Positions 48,539 through 60,600 of a stretch of DNA of 64,000 nucleotides are shown piece by piece (the stretch's first letter is position 1; every line of letters begins with the position of its first letter). Source of the DNA: Gnetum montanum. Its lineage: Eukaryota; Streptophyta; Gnetopsida; Gnetales; Gnetaceae. The DNA lies in contig MNCI01014147.1 of assembly GCA_015680685.1 (NCBI GenBank), forward strand, positions 358,985 to 422,984. The letters are read 5' to 3'. The position numbers and the translations under genes are program-made. Below the pieces are notes generated by a model. It saw only the letters and a program-made list of their open reading frames with translations. It made no database searches and had not been told where the DNA came from.

Positions 48539-50520
48539 CTATGATCACAACATGACAACATGACCAAGGATTAACATTTAATGTATAACTTTATAATATT
48601 TGAGTACCTTATCTCTTGGATTTATTACACTTGGGTAAGCTATGAACATGTCAGATTAGTCATTTAAATATTATTTTATTATTATTTCATCTTAATATCT
48701 ACCATAGTTCATTGAAAAGGTTTAATTCTCATAAATTAGTAATTTTAATGTTATTTTATTAGTTAAACCTTGTGGAAGTTAGAAAATTTTTGAAAAATTT
48801 TTCATTGGAAACCTAAGGTTTGTAGCCCCTACAATGTAGAGCTTACCTATGGTAGCTGCAAGAATGAAGAATGAGGTGAATTGAATAAGCGATTTGAAAG
48901 TTATGGGCTTTGGAAGGTTCTAGGCTCTAAAGAATTACAAAAACTCCTCTTACATTTAAAGCAAATGGCAAAAATTTTCAAAGTGTTGCGTGGTATTTAT
49001 AGGATTTTAAGGCTACATTGATGTGATCTTGTATATGGGGTTGCATCAACATAAGGGGTTGTGTTGATGGGATCCCACTGATGTAGCCAAAAGATAATCT
49101 TTTGTACTTTGAAAATTTGGCCAAAAACAAAGAGTTCATACATAAAGTTGGGGTCCATAAAGACCTCATCATAAAGAAATGCTTCAAGAGGACTAGATAA
49201 TTAACAAAAAAGGGAGTTTTATTGGAAGAATAATTGAAGAAACTTAAAAAGAAGTGCAAAAATAGACACAACTGATGTGGAGCACAAATGATTTGAATGC
49301 AAAAATGCCTAAGGATAAGGAACTTAACTAGCCCAACCAAGAGGTATGCAAGTGGGTCCTTCCCATAGCAGGCTCATTCCTTTAATGCCCTTGCATGCCC
49401 TCAAACCAAGGTATCTATGGATCCCATGGATGATTAATGGTTATTGAAATTTAATGACTAAATCCCATAAGAATCTACTTAAGAATTTTAACATATCAAA
49501 CTAAGACATTGAATAAAACATGAAAAACTAGTAGTGACATGAGTGATGGGAAGCATAGGCAGATGAGGTAGAAAGTGGAATGGAGTCCTGCATTGTGGTT
49601 ATATGAATTCCTTTATGGAATTTGTGGTTAATATGACTTGATAACATCCATCCTTAGTTTGAATCAAAACCAACCACCTTCAATGACTTCACATTGACAC
49701 TCCAAGACTGGTCCAACCCCTCAATACACAAGAGCATTCCCACAAATCAATAATCATTTCTAAAAGAGAAGAAAAGAGAAGCAGGAAGTGAGATGGGCCT
49801 TAGTTAGAGGGGACCTTCAAGCATGGGTAACATGTCTTTCTAATCCCATAATTAGGGCTTTTTTATCCCATTATTTTATCTAAGGGGTATGCTTTGAATT
49901 CTCATTATTGTTTTTTTATCTTTTATATCTTTATTTAGTTTTGATGGGAACCACACCATGCAAATACTTTTAGCTTCTTGTTATTGGTTGATAGCAAAAT
50001 GATGGAAAATCCATGAAAAGACTCATGAACCCAAGAAGGTAGGCAAGTATAGAGAGCATCAAATCCCCTTGAAGTCACACCCTTCTCTATTGATTTAATC
50101 CTTTCTAAGTTTGGAAACTACCAAGGTCATAGGTTCATTATAATTTTTGTTAAGGAAGGAACCTCTTATTTGCAAAACAAGGAACACCATAGAGTTTTGT
50201 GGATGGGTGGATGATGTGGACTCATTGCCTATGATCATGAAGAAGAAACCATGTCTTTGTTATCAATAACAAAATTCAAAGATAGAATTTAGGCATTAGC
50301 AATGAAATAACATTATAGTACAAACCACCATCAATTTATAGCTACAGTTGCATTTAGTCCTAGCAACAATAAAGAAAAACATAACATTAGAAAAATATTA
50401 GAAAGAATCAAACCATATAAAGTAAAATATAGAAGAAATTGTAAATTGTTTAAGGGATAGAAAAATGTACTAAAAATAATGTAAAACAAAAAGGGATGAA
50501 AAAGCACTTACTAGTTTTGA
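48539..50520 (-). other. Non-coding spacer, element C
   Basis: It is collinear with 4328-6215 in A. It contains the candidate internal promoter at 48994-49090 and the conserved block near 49800. No coding pattern is present. Confidence 0.6.
48994..49090 (-). promoter_or_regulatory. Candidate internal promoter, element C
   Basis: A TATA box on the minus strand (CCTATAAATACC, core 48994-49001) lies about 456 bp upstream of the aORF ATG. Upstream are GATCCCATCAACAC, GTTGATGC and GATCACATCAATG boxes. GATCCCATCAA also occurs just upstream of the TATA box in the C LTR. This is the clearest of the four cases. Confidence 0.55.
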
Positions 50521-51325
50521 ATTCAAGACGGGACATCTCCCCATGACTAAATTCATGGCCGAGAGAAGAACTAATAAGTGGTTATATGTTTCCATGTATT
50601 ATTTGAATAGTTCAACATTCTCATGTATGAGTTACTGGGTGTCCTTTGGCTTAGTGGCTATTTTGTAGACCCAATTTCACACACACTCTTGTTCCTCACA
50701 TTTGCTATGGATTGGTATAGGAATTGAATGAACATTTTGAACCTTCAGCCCACAATTGCATCATTTATTATTACTAGTAATGCATGTAATGCTTTGTCTC
50801 CTCGCAATGATAGATTTATTGGTTACGTCTTGTGTTAGAATGGTGATGATTGTTCATTTTGATGAGAAAGGGTATTGCATTAGATTGGCTTTGTGTTAGT
50901 TTGGATGAGCTAGTAGGTCTACAAGTTTTTTGCTCATGGATGTGAACTATCCTAAAGAAAGGATGTTTCTGAAGCGATGGTTGAGATCCACTAGCATTCT
51001 AATTTTTGTGTATGTTCATAACACAAGTGGCATTCTTCCTTTGATGTTGTAGTACCAAATATTCCTATGTTGTGGGTAGTGTCATGTGGTGAAGTGAAGT
51101 ATGAAAATGTTGAGGAGGTGATAGAGGATAAGAGGCATGAGGTAGTGATCCTGTAGAAGATGTTGTGGGTTGGTGATATTTGGGAGAGTAGTAGTAGTAA
51201 TTTACTATAAAGGAATTAGGACTATTTGGGAAATAGGTTGTTGAACATGATATCCATATGAGTCTAGCTGGCAATAAGGGTAGTGTTGGTTTGATGATGG
51301 CCTCCCCCATGACTGATAGATCTGG
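50521..51325 (-). pseudogene. Integrase tail, linker and gag C-terminal remnant, element C
   Basis: The integrase-tail-like end (about 50530-50590) is joined to the linker (50600-50800, collinear with 37910-38120 of E). Then comes a degraded stretch, and the Pro/Tyr-rich gag C-terminal tail with SYHQPTTSSTG (51065-51310), collinear with 8640-8900 of A. Most of the protease between 50800 and 51050 is deleted or unrecognisable. Confidence 0.55.
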
Positions 51326-52983
51326 TGTAGCAACCTTAACCCTGAATCCCTAAGGCCTCCAAAAAAAAATGGGATTCAGGGTACCCTAGATGGTTTAGTA
51401 AATCACCCGGGGACTTGCGAAATGCAAAACAAATGATGCAAATAATAATGAAAAAATTACAAATTTGTAGAATGATAGAACAAATGCAAATTGTGCAAAA
51501 AAAATGAAACTTTAAAACTTTATTAAAATAACAAAGGAAGAGTTCTAGAATTCTATATAATAAATGCCAATGAGAGAGAAAAGGAGGGTTTGTTGAGGTA
51601 GGAGTTCAAGCCCTGTTAAAGTCACTCCTGGTACATTCAAATCTCCTCTGTTGTAAATTGTAGATCTGCAATTTGGATTACTATTGGGGGTGAGAAAAGT
51701 AAAAAATTTGGCTACCAACTTACTCCACACTAAGGGTTTGGAGCCCTAGAAATGTAGCATTAACACCAAAAGTTCACAAGTTTCAAGGCTATAATGCTTC
51801 CATTCTTGATTCAAGAGAATGCAAACATGGGAAATTGCAAGAGCTCTTGAGTGCTTGAGAATGCCCAAGTGTGAAACTATGAAAATTGTGAGAACCAAAA
51901 GTTGTTGATCATGAAAAATTATTGAACCTTAAGAAAATTATTGAACCAATGTTAGGGTTATGGAATTGCCAAATTTTTGAACTACAAAAAGTGTGGAACC
52001 TGTAAATGGTGTTTAAGGCTACTTTTTATAGGTTTTAGGCCATGGATGGGGCTATAAAATGGCTATTATTGGACTATAATTTGGCTACAAAATGGTTGCA
52101 AATTGGCTACCAAATTGCTGCAAATTTCTACCTCATACAGGTAATATGGGTGCTCAAATTTGGAGGGTTCCCATATTTAGTAAGTGCCTCCCCCATGGCC
52201 ATTCTGTTTACTACAAATAGTAATGAGGGCACACCTTCTACGTTGGAGATGAATCTATTATGCTAATCCTTCTACCATCCTTGTTGAAGCAATTGGTTAA
52301 TGTTGGAGTGCATGGAGTGTTAAACTTTTGGCTTTTGTGGCTTCCATGATGGGGACATGAAGTTTTCACACTGGGGGTGGAGCCTCCATGCTGAGGGAAA
52401 ACTTCCACATTAAGGAGGGAAGGTTTCCAAGCTATGCATGTAGTCCCCATGTTGGGGGGGAAGTTTTCATGATGAGGGAAAAACTTTCATCCCTCGATGT
52501 TAGGGGTAGGTGAGATCTTCCCCTCTACAAGTGTTTCCAATGTAGAAAAATGGATACCCTCCATAAAACCCATCTAATTTCCATTTTTGACATTCCAAAA
52601 GGTAATTTTAACACCCCAAGCCCAAATATAGACACTATGTGACTTTTTTTTCACTTGGGAAATAAGGCTTTGACCACTTATGAGGCATTTTTTAGTTCCA
52701 AAATTATGAAATATGTGAGATTGCCCCTCATGGATTACAATCTTCACATTTACAATGAAGTTTTACCTTAAGTTTCATGGGGTAAAATCTACATGATGGA
52801 AATTGGCTATAACATACAAAATTTTGTAGTGTTTCAATAGTCCCTCTTTGTTGGTGCCTAGAGGATTGACCCAAGATACATCGACAAAGAATACAAAACA
52901 TCACTACATACAATGATGCGACAATGCATACAAGCCACATGAGATGACAAAACCAGGCTATCTAGTTCACCAGAGTTGCTAGT
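51326..52983 (-). repeat. 3' LTR of element G
   Basis: The left edge reads TGTAGCAACC and the right edge GAGTTGCTAGT, so the termini form an inverted TAGCAAC/GTTGCTA pair. The left edge coincides with the end of element C homology, and the right edge is followed by the integrase side of the element. It contains a 12-bp inverted repeat (51339-51382) and short G-rich repeats (52340-52530). A TATA-like TATAAAAAG on the minus strand lies at about 52024-52032. There is no second copy in the window. Confidence 0.55.
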
Positions 52984-53039
52984 TTAAGGTTGTAGTATGC
53001 CATGGTACTAGTTTAAGAGCCTAGTAGACCATTAAAAGT

Positions 53040-54210
53040 AGGCTTGCTTGTCGATGATTGTTGGCTACATGTAGTATGACTTTAGATAGTAATGATTGAC
53101 TGGATTGGCCATCTCATTCCCATCCATGTTGACTATCCTAAACATGCTGTTTTCATAAGCTTTGGCAACAAGAAAGGGCCCTTCCCAGTTGGCTAAGAAT
53201 TTGTCCGCATGCTCATGGATGGCTTTGAGGACCAGGTCACCCTCCTTGATCTTACACATGATGAAGTTATGGTGATGCTATCACTTTTGCCTCTCTTGAT
53301 AGTGTTTGATGGGAGCAAGAACTTGCATACATTGCTCCTCCACCGAGTCAATGGGTATTGTTTGTAGCTCCTTATTTTGCTCATTGTTGATGAAGTCGGT
53401 CAAGGCTAGTCAAAGCGATCGCACTTGCAATTCAAGAGGTAAAACAGCTTCAGAACCATAAACTAAGATATAAGATGTTACACTAATGGTCATGTGATAG
53501 ATTTTTTGTATGCCTATAGTGCATGAACAAGCCACTCATACCATTTCTGCTTACTATTATTAAGCATCTTCTTGAGCAAGTTCATGATGGTCTTGTTGCT
53601 TGGTTCTACTTGCCCATTGGCTTGAGGGTAATATGGCAATGATAAATCATGCTTAATGCCTAGGTCATGATAGAAATATTTTATTTTTTGGCTATTAAGT
53701 TATGGTCCATTGTCTATAACTATGGTCATGGGTATGCCAAAATGAGCTACAATTTTATCCAAGATGAATTTGTAGACTTTATAAAGTATTCAATTATGGT
53801 GATGATGAAGTTATGCCTTGTAGAAGACTTAGGCATTATGGATTCAATGATATCCAATCCCCATCATTGAAAGGGCCATGTTATCTAAGTGGTATGCAAC
53901 TAAATTGGTGGTACATGTATGAGGTTGCTATACCATTGACATGTGTCACAATGCTTAACTTTCTATAGGTAGTCATTTTCCATATGGGGCCAATAGTAGC
54001 CTAACCATCTAATCTTAGCGATCATAGATCTAGGCTCTATATGCCCCTTACAAATGCCCTTGTGAACCTCCTCTAGGACTATTTTGGCTTCAATATTACT
54101 TAAGAGCTTTAAGTGTATGACATCATAGGATTGTTAACATAATGTGTTATCATCTACAATGACATATTTCTTTGATCACTTGTGTATAGCATCCTTCTAA
54201 GAAGTGGTTA
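53040..54210 (-). pseudogene. Integrase, element G
   Basis: The C-terminal piece 53065-53259 reads KEGDLVLKAIHEHADKF, then NWEGPFLVAKAYENSMFRIV and HYYLKSYYM, a standard end of Tat-type integrases (G.LVL...NWEGP...LK.YY). The core and zinc-binding part lie at about 53400-54190 in broken frames, including a decayed YHPQANGQ-like stretch near 53610-53640. Stops are frequent. Confidence 0.72.
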
Positions 54211-55250
54211 GGCCTTATGAGGATTCATCATGCATAAGGTAAAAATTGATATTGTCATACCACTCCTTGGGAAGAGAAGCATGAATAATGGCCACAAAGG
54301 TATCCTCAATGTTCTGTGTGATGGGAGTAGCACAATTCATAGTTAAGGTGGGAAACTCACTAAACACATCTGGTGTCATACTAAGGGCTAATTTTGCATT
54401 TTCATTGGCCATGACATTCTCATTTTAGGGTATTTGTTGGATATCAATGTCCATGAATTATTGTAACAATTTCTTTCCTAGGTCACAGTAAGGTTGTAGG
54501 TGTTTGGCCTTACACACATAAACCTTGGTCACTTGGTTAATCACAAGTTGTGAATCACCTTTGATCATTAAGCATCTAATTCCTAGGTCATGAGTTTCCA
54601 TCATCGCTCTAATCAAACCCTAATACTCTACTATGTTATTGATACATAGAAACTCAAAATGATAGGTAAAGGATCAAATTTCACCAAACAAAATGTTATG
54701 ATGGTAGTGGCACTGGCTCCATGGGCAGTTGAAGCTTCACCAAAGTGCATGACTACCTCATAATCCTTGGGCACTTGACAAATTAGGTTAATGTCTTCAT
54801 CAAGAAACTTAAGCTCTATGGTCATCAACAGGTGAAATTGTGAGTTGTACGACTATAACTTGACCTTTTGTTGAGGATTAAGAGATGTGTTGAAGGTCAA
54901 ACTCTATGGTTATGGCTACTTTCGTAGATGTTGGTTGTTTTGGCTCTAAGTATGTTATCCTTGCAACTTACATTGACTTGGCTTTTGAAGAGGTAGTGTC
55001 TCCACTTCTTCAATGAGAAGACTAATGCTAGACAATACTTCTTCACTTCAGTGTATTAGGTCTCATGTGAAACTAATGCATGGCTAAGGTATTATATAGG
55101 CATCTCTACTCCATTATCACTTTTCTAACAAAGTAGAGAATCAATGGATATATCAGAGATGGAAAGATAGATATAAAATGGTTTACCCTCTTATGGAAAA
55201 TAGACTGTTGGTAGTTGTGCCAGCTCTTGCTTAAGGTTTTCAAAGGCCTC
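54211..55250 (-). pseudogene. Dual RNase H region, element G
   Basis: The second, archaeal-type RNase H carries GDSQLVINQVTKVYVCKAKH (about 54500-54570) and ends with NENVMANENAKLALS (about 54390-54430), a pattern specific to Tat-lineage gypsy elements. Another piece, 54631-54828, contains FLDEDINLICQVPKDYEVVMHF. The first RNase H lies at about 54850-55250, strongly decayed. Confidence 0.65.
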
Positions 55251-56060
55251 TTTGCATTACGTCATCCACTCATAATGAACCCCTTTCTTAAGGAAGTGTT
55301 GCATGGATTGTAATTTATTCATAAGCCTAGCAATGAACCTATGAATAAAATATAATGTGCCTTGTAATCCCTGAATCTCCTTAAGGTTGGTAGGTGCTAC
55401 CAATTTAGATATGGCCTTAATCATATCAAGATTACCACACATCCTCTCTTTAGATACTACAAAGCCAACCGTCTTACCAATCTTAACACCAAAGATAAAT
55501 TTCTTAGGATTGAGCCTAAGCTCATACTTGAGGCACCATTTAAGCACAAGGTCTAGGTCATTAGCATGATCATTGGCCATCTTGGACTTGATGGTTATGT
55601 CATCTACATAATCATTAAGCAAACCTAGCATGTAATTGTTGAAGATATAGGTCATGGCTTTTTGGTATGTTGCTTCTGCATACTTAAGGCAAAAGGCATT
55701 ATGGTATAACAAAAGATACCTCAAGGAATCATGAAGGTCATGCTAAGTTTGTGCTTTGGGTTGATACTAATTTGGTTATATCCTAGGAATCCATCCATAA
55801 AGGACAATAAGGCATGTCTAGCCGTGGTATCGATAAGTTGATTAATACTAGGTAAAGGAAAGTCATCCTTGATAGCTACTTTATTTAGGTCTTGGAAATT
55901 GATGTAGTTACATATAATCCTATTTTTCTTAGGGACTACCACTATGTTTAACACCTATTCTACATAGTCAATAGCCCTAATGAAACTAGCTTGATAGAGC
56001 TTTGAGATCTCATCATGAACTACCAAGGCTAAATCAAGTCTAATCTTGCATACTTTCTAC
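55251..56060 (-). pseudogene. Reverse transcriptase, element G
   Basis: Piece 55721-55954 holds LNIVVVPKKNRIICNYINFQ, DDFPLPSINQLIDTTA and LLSFMDGFLGYNQI. Piece 55257-55724 holds YAEATYQKAMTYIFN and the active site YVDDITIKS (both Asp intact), then the thumb and connection with LNPKKFIFGV and LKEIQGLQGTLYFIHRFI. This is the best-preserved RT in the window. Only one frame break separates the two pieces. Confidence 0.88.
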
Positions 56061-56480
56061 TTAACTATTCTAATTCTAGGATCTAGTATGATGTTGTATT
56101 AGACTAAACATGGACCTAGGTTTGGCATATCTTCATATGACTAAGCAAAGGACTTAATATTATTTTGTAGGACCTTGTTGATGTTTCGAGCCTATTGAGA
56201 TTCCAGTGAGGAACTTAGTTCAGGGGTTTTCTTCTTACCATCATGTGTTGTGATAGGAACATCAATTAGAAAGTCTTCAACTATTTCTCTCGCCTCTAAG
56301 TCTAGGGTTTTGACTAGGTTTTTAGGCCATTTTGGAGATTTCTCTATTGAGAGTACATGGTTAATAAGACTCTTAGGCTCAAGATCTAGGCACTTAGGGT
56401 TGATACACCATTCAACATCACCATGAGGCCTACTTAGGATAAAAGGTAAACTGATTGGCTCTTAGGTACTCATACTTTGA
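56061..56480 (-). pseudogene. Pol N-terminal segment, element G
   Basis: The minus strand carries YEDMPNLGPCLV and LDPRIRIVK (about 56060-56130), the standard segment before RT in Tat elements, preceded by EIVEDFLIDVPITTHDGKKK (about 56230-56300) and SLPFILSRPHGDVEW (about 56420-56460). No protease active site is seen. The readable part starts near 56480. Confidence 0.6.
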
Positions 56481-57140
56481 TCTTGCATATAAACCAAAAG
56501 GATATTAAGTGGGACCTAGGTAAAAGTGAATAAACAATGGTAAAATGTTATAAAACTATGCAAATACATCCTATTTTAATGTAAATAAGATCATCCAAGG
56601 TCATAAATAGGATAAGGACAAGTCAATAAAGCACAAGAGAGGCCAAATAAAGGTCAAGGAAGGGGAAGCATGAGAAATAAGGCTACAAATGGTCAACAAA
56701 GGTTATGATTTTGCTAGTTTAAGACCATAGAGGGTCATGAGTTTAAGGTCATGGCAAGCCATGATCACATGGTACCAAATGGTGGTCAAGGAAGGTCAAT
56801 CCCCACTTTTTGATATTAATCAAAGGCTAAAAATAGATAAATAAAGCTATAATAAGACAAATAAAGAGAATATAAGGCTACATATAGGTCACAATAAGCT
56901 CAACAAGGTTGATAGTATGACACTAGGCTAAAATAAGTTAAAGCATCATGTAATAATGCAAAAATCAAGAAAAATAGGCTACATATAGTGAAACTTGGTC
57001 AACATAGGTAAAAAAAATTAGATTTTGCCAATTTTAGGTCTTATTAGGCCATGATTTAAGGCTACAAGGTTATTAGGTGAGTTTGGGCATAAATCAGGGT
57101 TGTTTCTAGGCTGTTTGGACCTAAAAATCAAGATTTTTAA
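56481..57140 (-). other. Unassigned non-coding sequence
   Basis: A-rich, with many short GGTCA/AAGGTCA direct repeats (56580-56990), probably diverged. No coding pattern is seen. It lies between the pol start of G and the tandem array. It could hold the 5' end of G or the decayed LTR of the element to the right. Confidence 0.35.
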
Positions 57141-60100
57141 GGCTTCCATGTTGGACCCCCGTTGTTTCCACATTGGCTAGCATGGAAGAAGGGATCCTCC
57201 ATGTGAAAACTAAGAAAAGTGGATTTTGGAGCATCTAGAGGTTCAAAATTGAGCTCCTAGGGCCTTCCCAAGGTAGCATAGGGCCAGATCTATCAAAATT
57301 AGGCATTCTAGAGGTCTATAAAGGCCAAAAAGCATATTTTGCAGCATTCCTCCCTTGGTTCCATGTTGGCTAGCATGGAAGAGAGGGGGTTTAGCATGGA
57401 GAATCAATAACCAAGCAAAAACAAGGTCAAGCATGGTCAAACAGGTAGTTGAAGCCTAGATCTAGAAGTTGTGCATCTTCTAGCTTCATTTTGAGCCCGT
57501 TTGGGTCATTTTTAAGTGTTAAAATATGTTAAAATGGATTCCCCCCTTCCCCCTTTTTCCACATTGAGCATAGAATTCTAAAAATGCAAGCATGAGGAAG
57601 AAAATTTCTCCATGTATACAAGGTGGTTTAAGAGATGTTGACTATGTTTCTAGGTCCCTAGGGTTGTGAATCATGATTTTGCAAGTTTCTGGCTAATTTT
57701 GGGCATATTTGGAGGTCATGCAAGGGCATATAATTTCTTCCCCCTATTTCTAGGCTAGGGGAGTTGCTCCAACTTGGAAGATTAGGGAAATGGATTTTGG
57801 GGCTGAACATGATGTCAAACAAGCAAAATCTTAAGGCTATGAGTTGTTTAGCTTCTCTAGCATAGACCTTTGGCTTCCAAGAGTGTCATCTTGTCAAACA
57901 AAGTGGAAAAGTATCATCCCCCTTTTGTTTCCATGCTACTTAGTGTGGAAGGGGCCTTCTCCAACATCGATGAAATAAGAATACAAGATCTAGGTCAATT
58001 CAAGTCACAATCAATTATGCATGTTAGCTTTTGGAGTTACTAGGGCCATGGGCTAGGGTTTCATGTCAAAATTTGGTAGTTTTGATTACTCCCAAGTGTT
58101 TGTTTTGCTTTTCCCTCTTTTTCCATGCTAAGGCTAGGGGGCTCAACATTGAAGACTTAAGGGAATCACATTTTTGACCATTTGGCATTAGTTTTCTAAG
58201 GTTTGAAGGCTCCATAGGATGGATACAAAGTTCTAGAATGCATAAAAGTTCATTTGATGTAGTTCTAAGGTGTTTATGAGCCCCAAATGAGTTTCTCCTT
58301 CAGCTTTCATGCTAGGTAGTATGGAGGAAGGGATCCCTAATGTGAAAGAATCATAAATCCTAGATATAGGTCAGTTTTGACCTTCATCAATCATGCATCT
58401 ATGCCTCAAGGTTGTCGAGGTTGAGGATTAGGGTTTGTGATTAAGTTTGGCCAATTTGGAGGTTTCCTAGATGGTTTTTAGCTTCCTGCCTTTTTCACAC
58501 TGGGGATAGTATGCTCAGCATGGAAGACTGGGGGAGTAGTTTTTTAGCCTTTTATGGTTACTTTGGTAGGGTTTGAGGGCTTCAAAAGGTGTAAAACTGG
58601 TCTTTGGATTCATGTAGAACTATAGGATGTATGTCAGAGTTGTTTAAAGATTAATTTTGAGTTTTCCTCGAGTTTCCCTCTTTCTTTCACGTTGGCCAGC
58701 ATGGAAGAGGTAGCTCTCATCATGGAGGATCTAGGGGACCCCACTTATTACTATTTTATGATGTTTCTAGCCATGCATGTAGGTCTCTAAGGTTACTAGC
58801 ATTGACTGCTAATACATGATGTCAAAATTTGGTTGTTTCAAGGGTTGTTAAGTGGTTTTTGATGTTCCCCACCTTTTTCCACATTGTGGTTTCCATGCTT
58901 AATGTGAAAGATTTGAGGAAAGGTTTTTTTGGCTATTTTTGATTAATCTTGGAGAGTATGAGGTTCTTTAGAAGAGTAGAAAGGGTCCTTGGACACACAT
59001 AAGGCTTTCTAGTGTTCGTTTAAGGTCTTTGAAGGCTATTTTGAAGTTTTTCTAGAGTTTCCTTCTTTCTTCCATGTTGGCTAGCATGGAAGAGGTAGTT
59101 CTCAACATGAAGGAAATAGCATGAAAAAATTTTTAGCTATGCATGCATGTCCACAGGGTTGCTGGTGTTGACTATTAATGTCTGGGATTGAGATGTAGTT
59201 GTTTTAAGGGCTTTGAAAAGGCTTTTAGGCTTCCCTCCCTACCCTTACATCCATACTAAGGATAGGATGCTCAACATTCATGGGATCCTCCTTAGCATGG
59301 AGAACCCAATGGGAGTAAGTTTTGATCATTTCAAATGGCTTCTAGAAGTTTGGTGGCTTCTAGAAGGTTTGGGTTACTTCCAAAAGTTAAACTACATGCA
59401 AACTTCAATAGTTTTGGCTTTCCCCCTTTCATCCACATTGAGATAGGAATGCCTAGCATGGAGGAAGACCTCCTCAATGTGGAAGAACCATAGGGGACTG
59501 AGTTTTGCTAATTTGTTGCATTCTAGTGACATCTAGAAAGGCTGTGAAGGTTCTAGTATTAATCTAAGGTAATTTGATGTTGTTTTCTTGTTTCTGGAAT
59601 CCTCCATTGGTCTTCCTAGCTCCATCCTCCTAGTTTCTACACTGGACAACATGGAAAAGGTCTCCCCTAGCATGAAAGAACCATGAAAGTTAAATCTTAA
59701 CTAGTTTGACACCCAATTGACCATGCATGATAGCCTCTGGGATTACTGGTGTCAATGATTGATAGTAGGTGCTAAGCTTCAATAGTTTGGAGGTCCCTAA
59801 GTGCCTTATGGAGCCTCCCCCTTTCTTTCATGTTGGGCATGATGGCCACAACATGGATGAGAAGGGGATGATAATTTTTTACCATACTTAACTACTTTTA
59901 AGATCTTTGGAAGCTCTAGAGGGTTTTGGTAGGGTCTAAGGATCACCAAGCTTTGAGAAATGGTACTAGGTAGTCAATTTAGGTCATTTTTGGCTCCCCC
60001 CATCCATCCATGCTGGAGATGAGATGCTTACCATGGATGAAGCCTCTTGCAACATGGAAACACCAAATCCCAATATTTTAACCAACTTCAACTAGGTTTG

Positions 60101-60600
60101 ATGAGGTTCAAGGGCTATTGGTATGCTTAGAGGGGTTCTAAATCATGTGGGCGCACTTTGGGGATCAAACATGGGTTAGATGGATGTTGAAGGCTAAGAA
60201 TGAGTGTTATCCCCTTCCTTCACATTGGGCACTACTACCCTAGCATGGAAATCCATGTTGTCTAGATTTGTTGATGTCCAACCTCCTTTTGGAACCCCAA
60301 GTTTGAAAAGGTAGGTTGTAGCTATCAAAAATGGTAAAATAGTTATATTTTAATGATTTTGTGAAATTGAATGCATGTATCCATGCTAGGCATGATATCT
60401 ATAATGTGGATGCATGGGAGTTAAGGTTGAAATATTGTTCTAAGTATTAAAGGGATTAAAAGCTAGCATTGATGCAACTTTTAGCTAAGAGTTAAGGCTT
60501 ATGATAGGGCCCACAACCCAAAAAATTTAAAATTTGAATTTATAAGCTTAATTCCCATTAATCTTAGCATGGAAGAGACTTGCCTTGCACCCCCTAGAAC
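57141..60600 (-). repeat. Diverged tandem array, about 190-bp monomer, 375-bp dimer
   Basis: A box of the form TTCCAYRYTGGC...AGCATGGAAG recurs near 57165, 57358, 57555, 57760, 57945, 58125, 58305, 58498, 58692, 58880, 59068, 59250, 59435, 59635, 59827, 60008, 60225 and later, mostly 180-205 bp apart. Segments between boxes alternate between two types: one with a GCATGCATG...TTACTAG...TTGACT pattern and one with TTTGAAGGCTTC-like sequence. That gives a dimer of about 375 bp. Tandem repeats in the 3' untranslated region are known for Tat-lineage elements, so it may belong to the element to the right. Confidence 0.72.

Larger units (their letters stand above)
44597..51325 (-). mobile_element. 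Element C: pol-less Athila-like element, 5'-truncated
   Basis: It comprises the 3' LTR, aORF, spacer, integrase tail, linker and the protease-to-gag junction region, ending at 51325 where the LTR of element G begins. Like E it passes directly from the integrase tail (about 50530-50590) to the linker before protease (about 50600), so RT, RNase H and integrase core are absent. The gag and 5' LTR were lost or separated by G. Confidence 0.78.
51326..56480 (-). mobile_element. Element G: Tat-lineage gypsy element, gag absent
   Basis: It has the 3' LTR (51326-52983), integrase, two RNase H domains and RT on the minus strand. The second RNase H domain and the RT spacing mark the Tat lineage. Its 5' part (gag, protease, 5' LTR) is not seen; coding sequence fades at about 56480. 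It inserted into or truncated element C at 51325. Confidence 0.7.
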
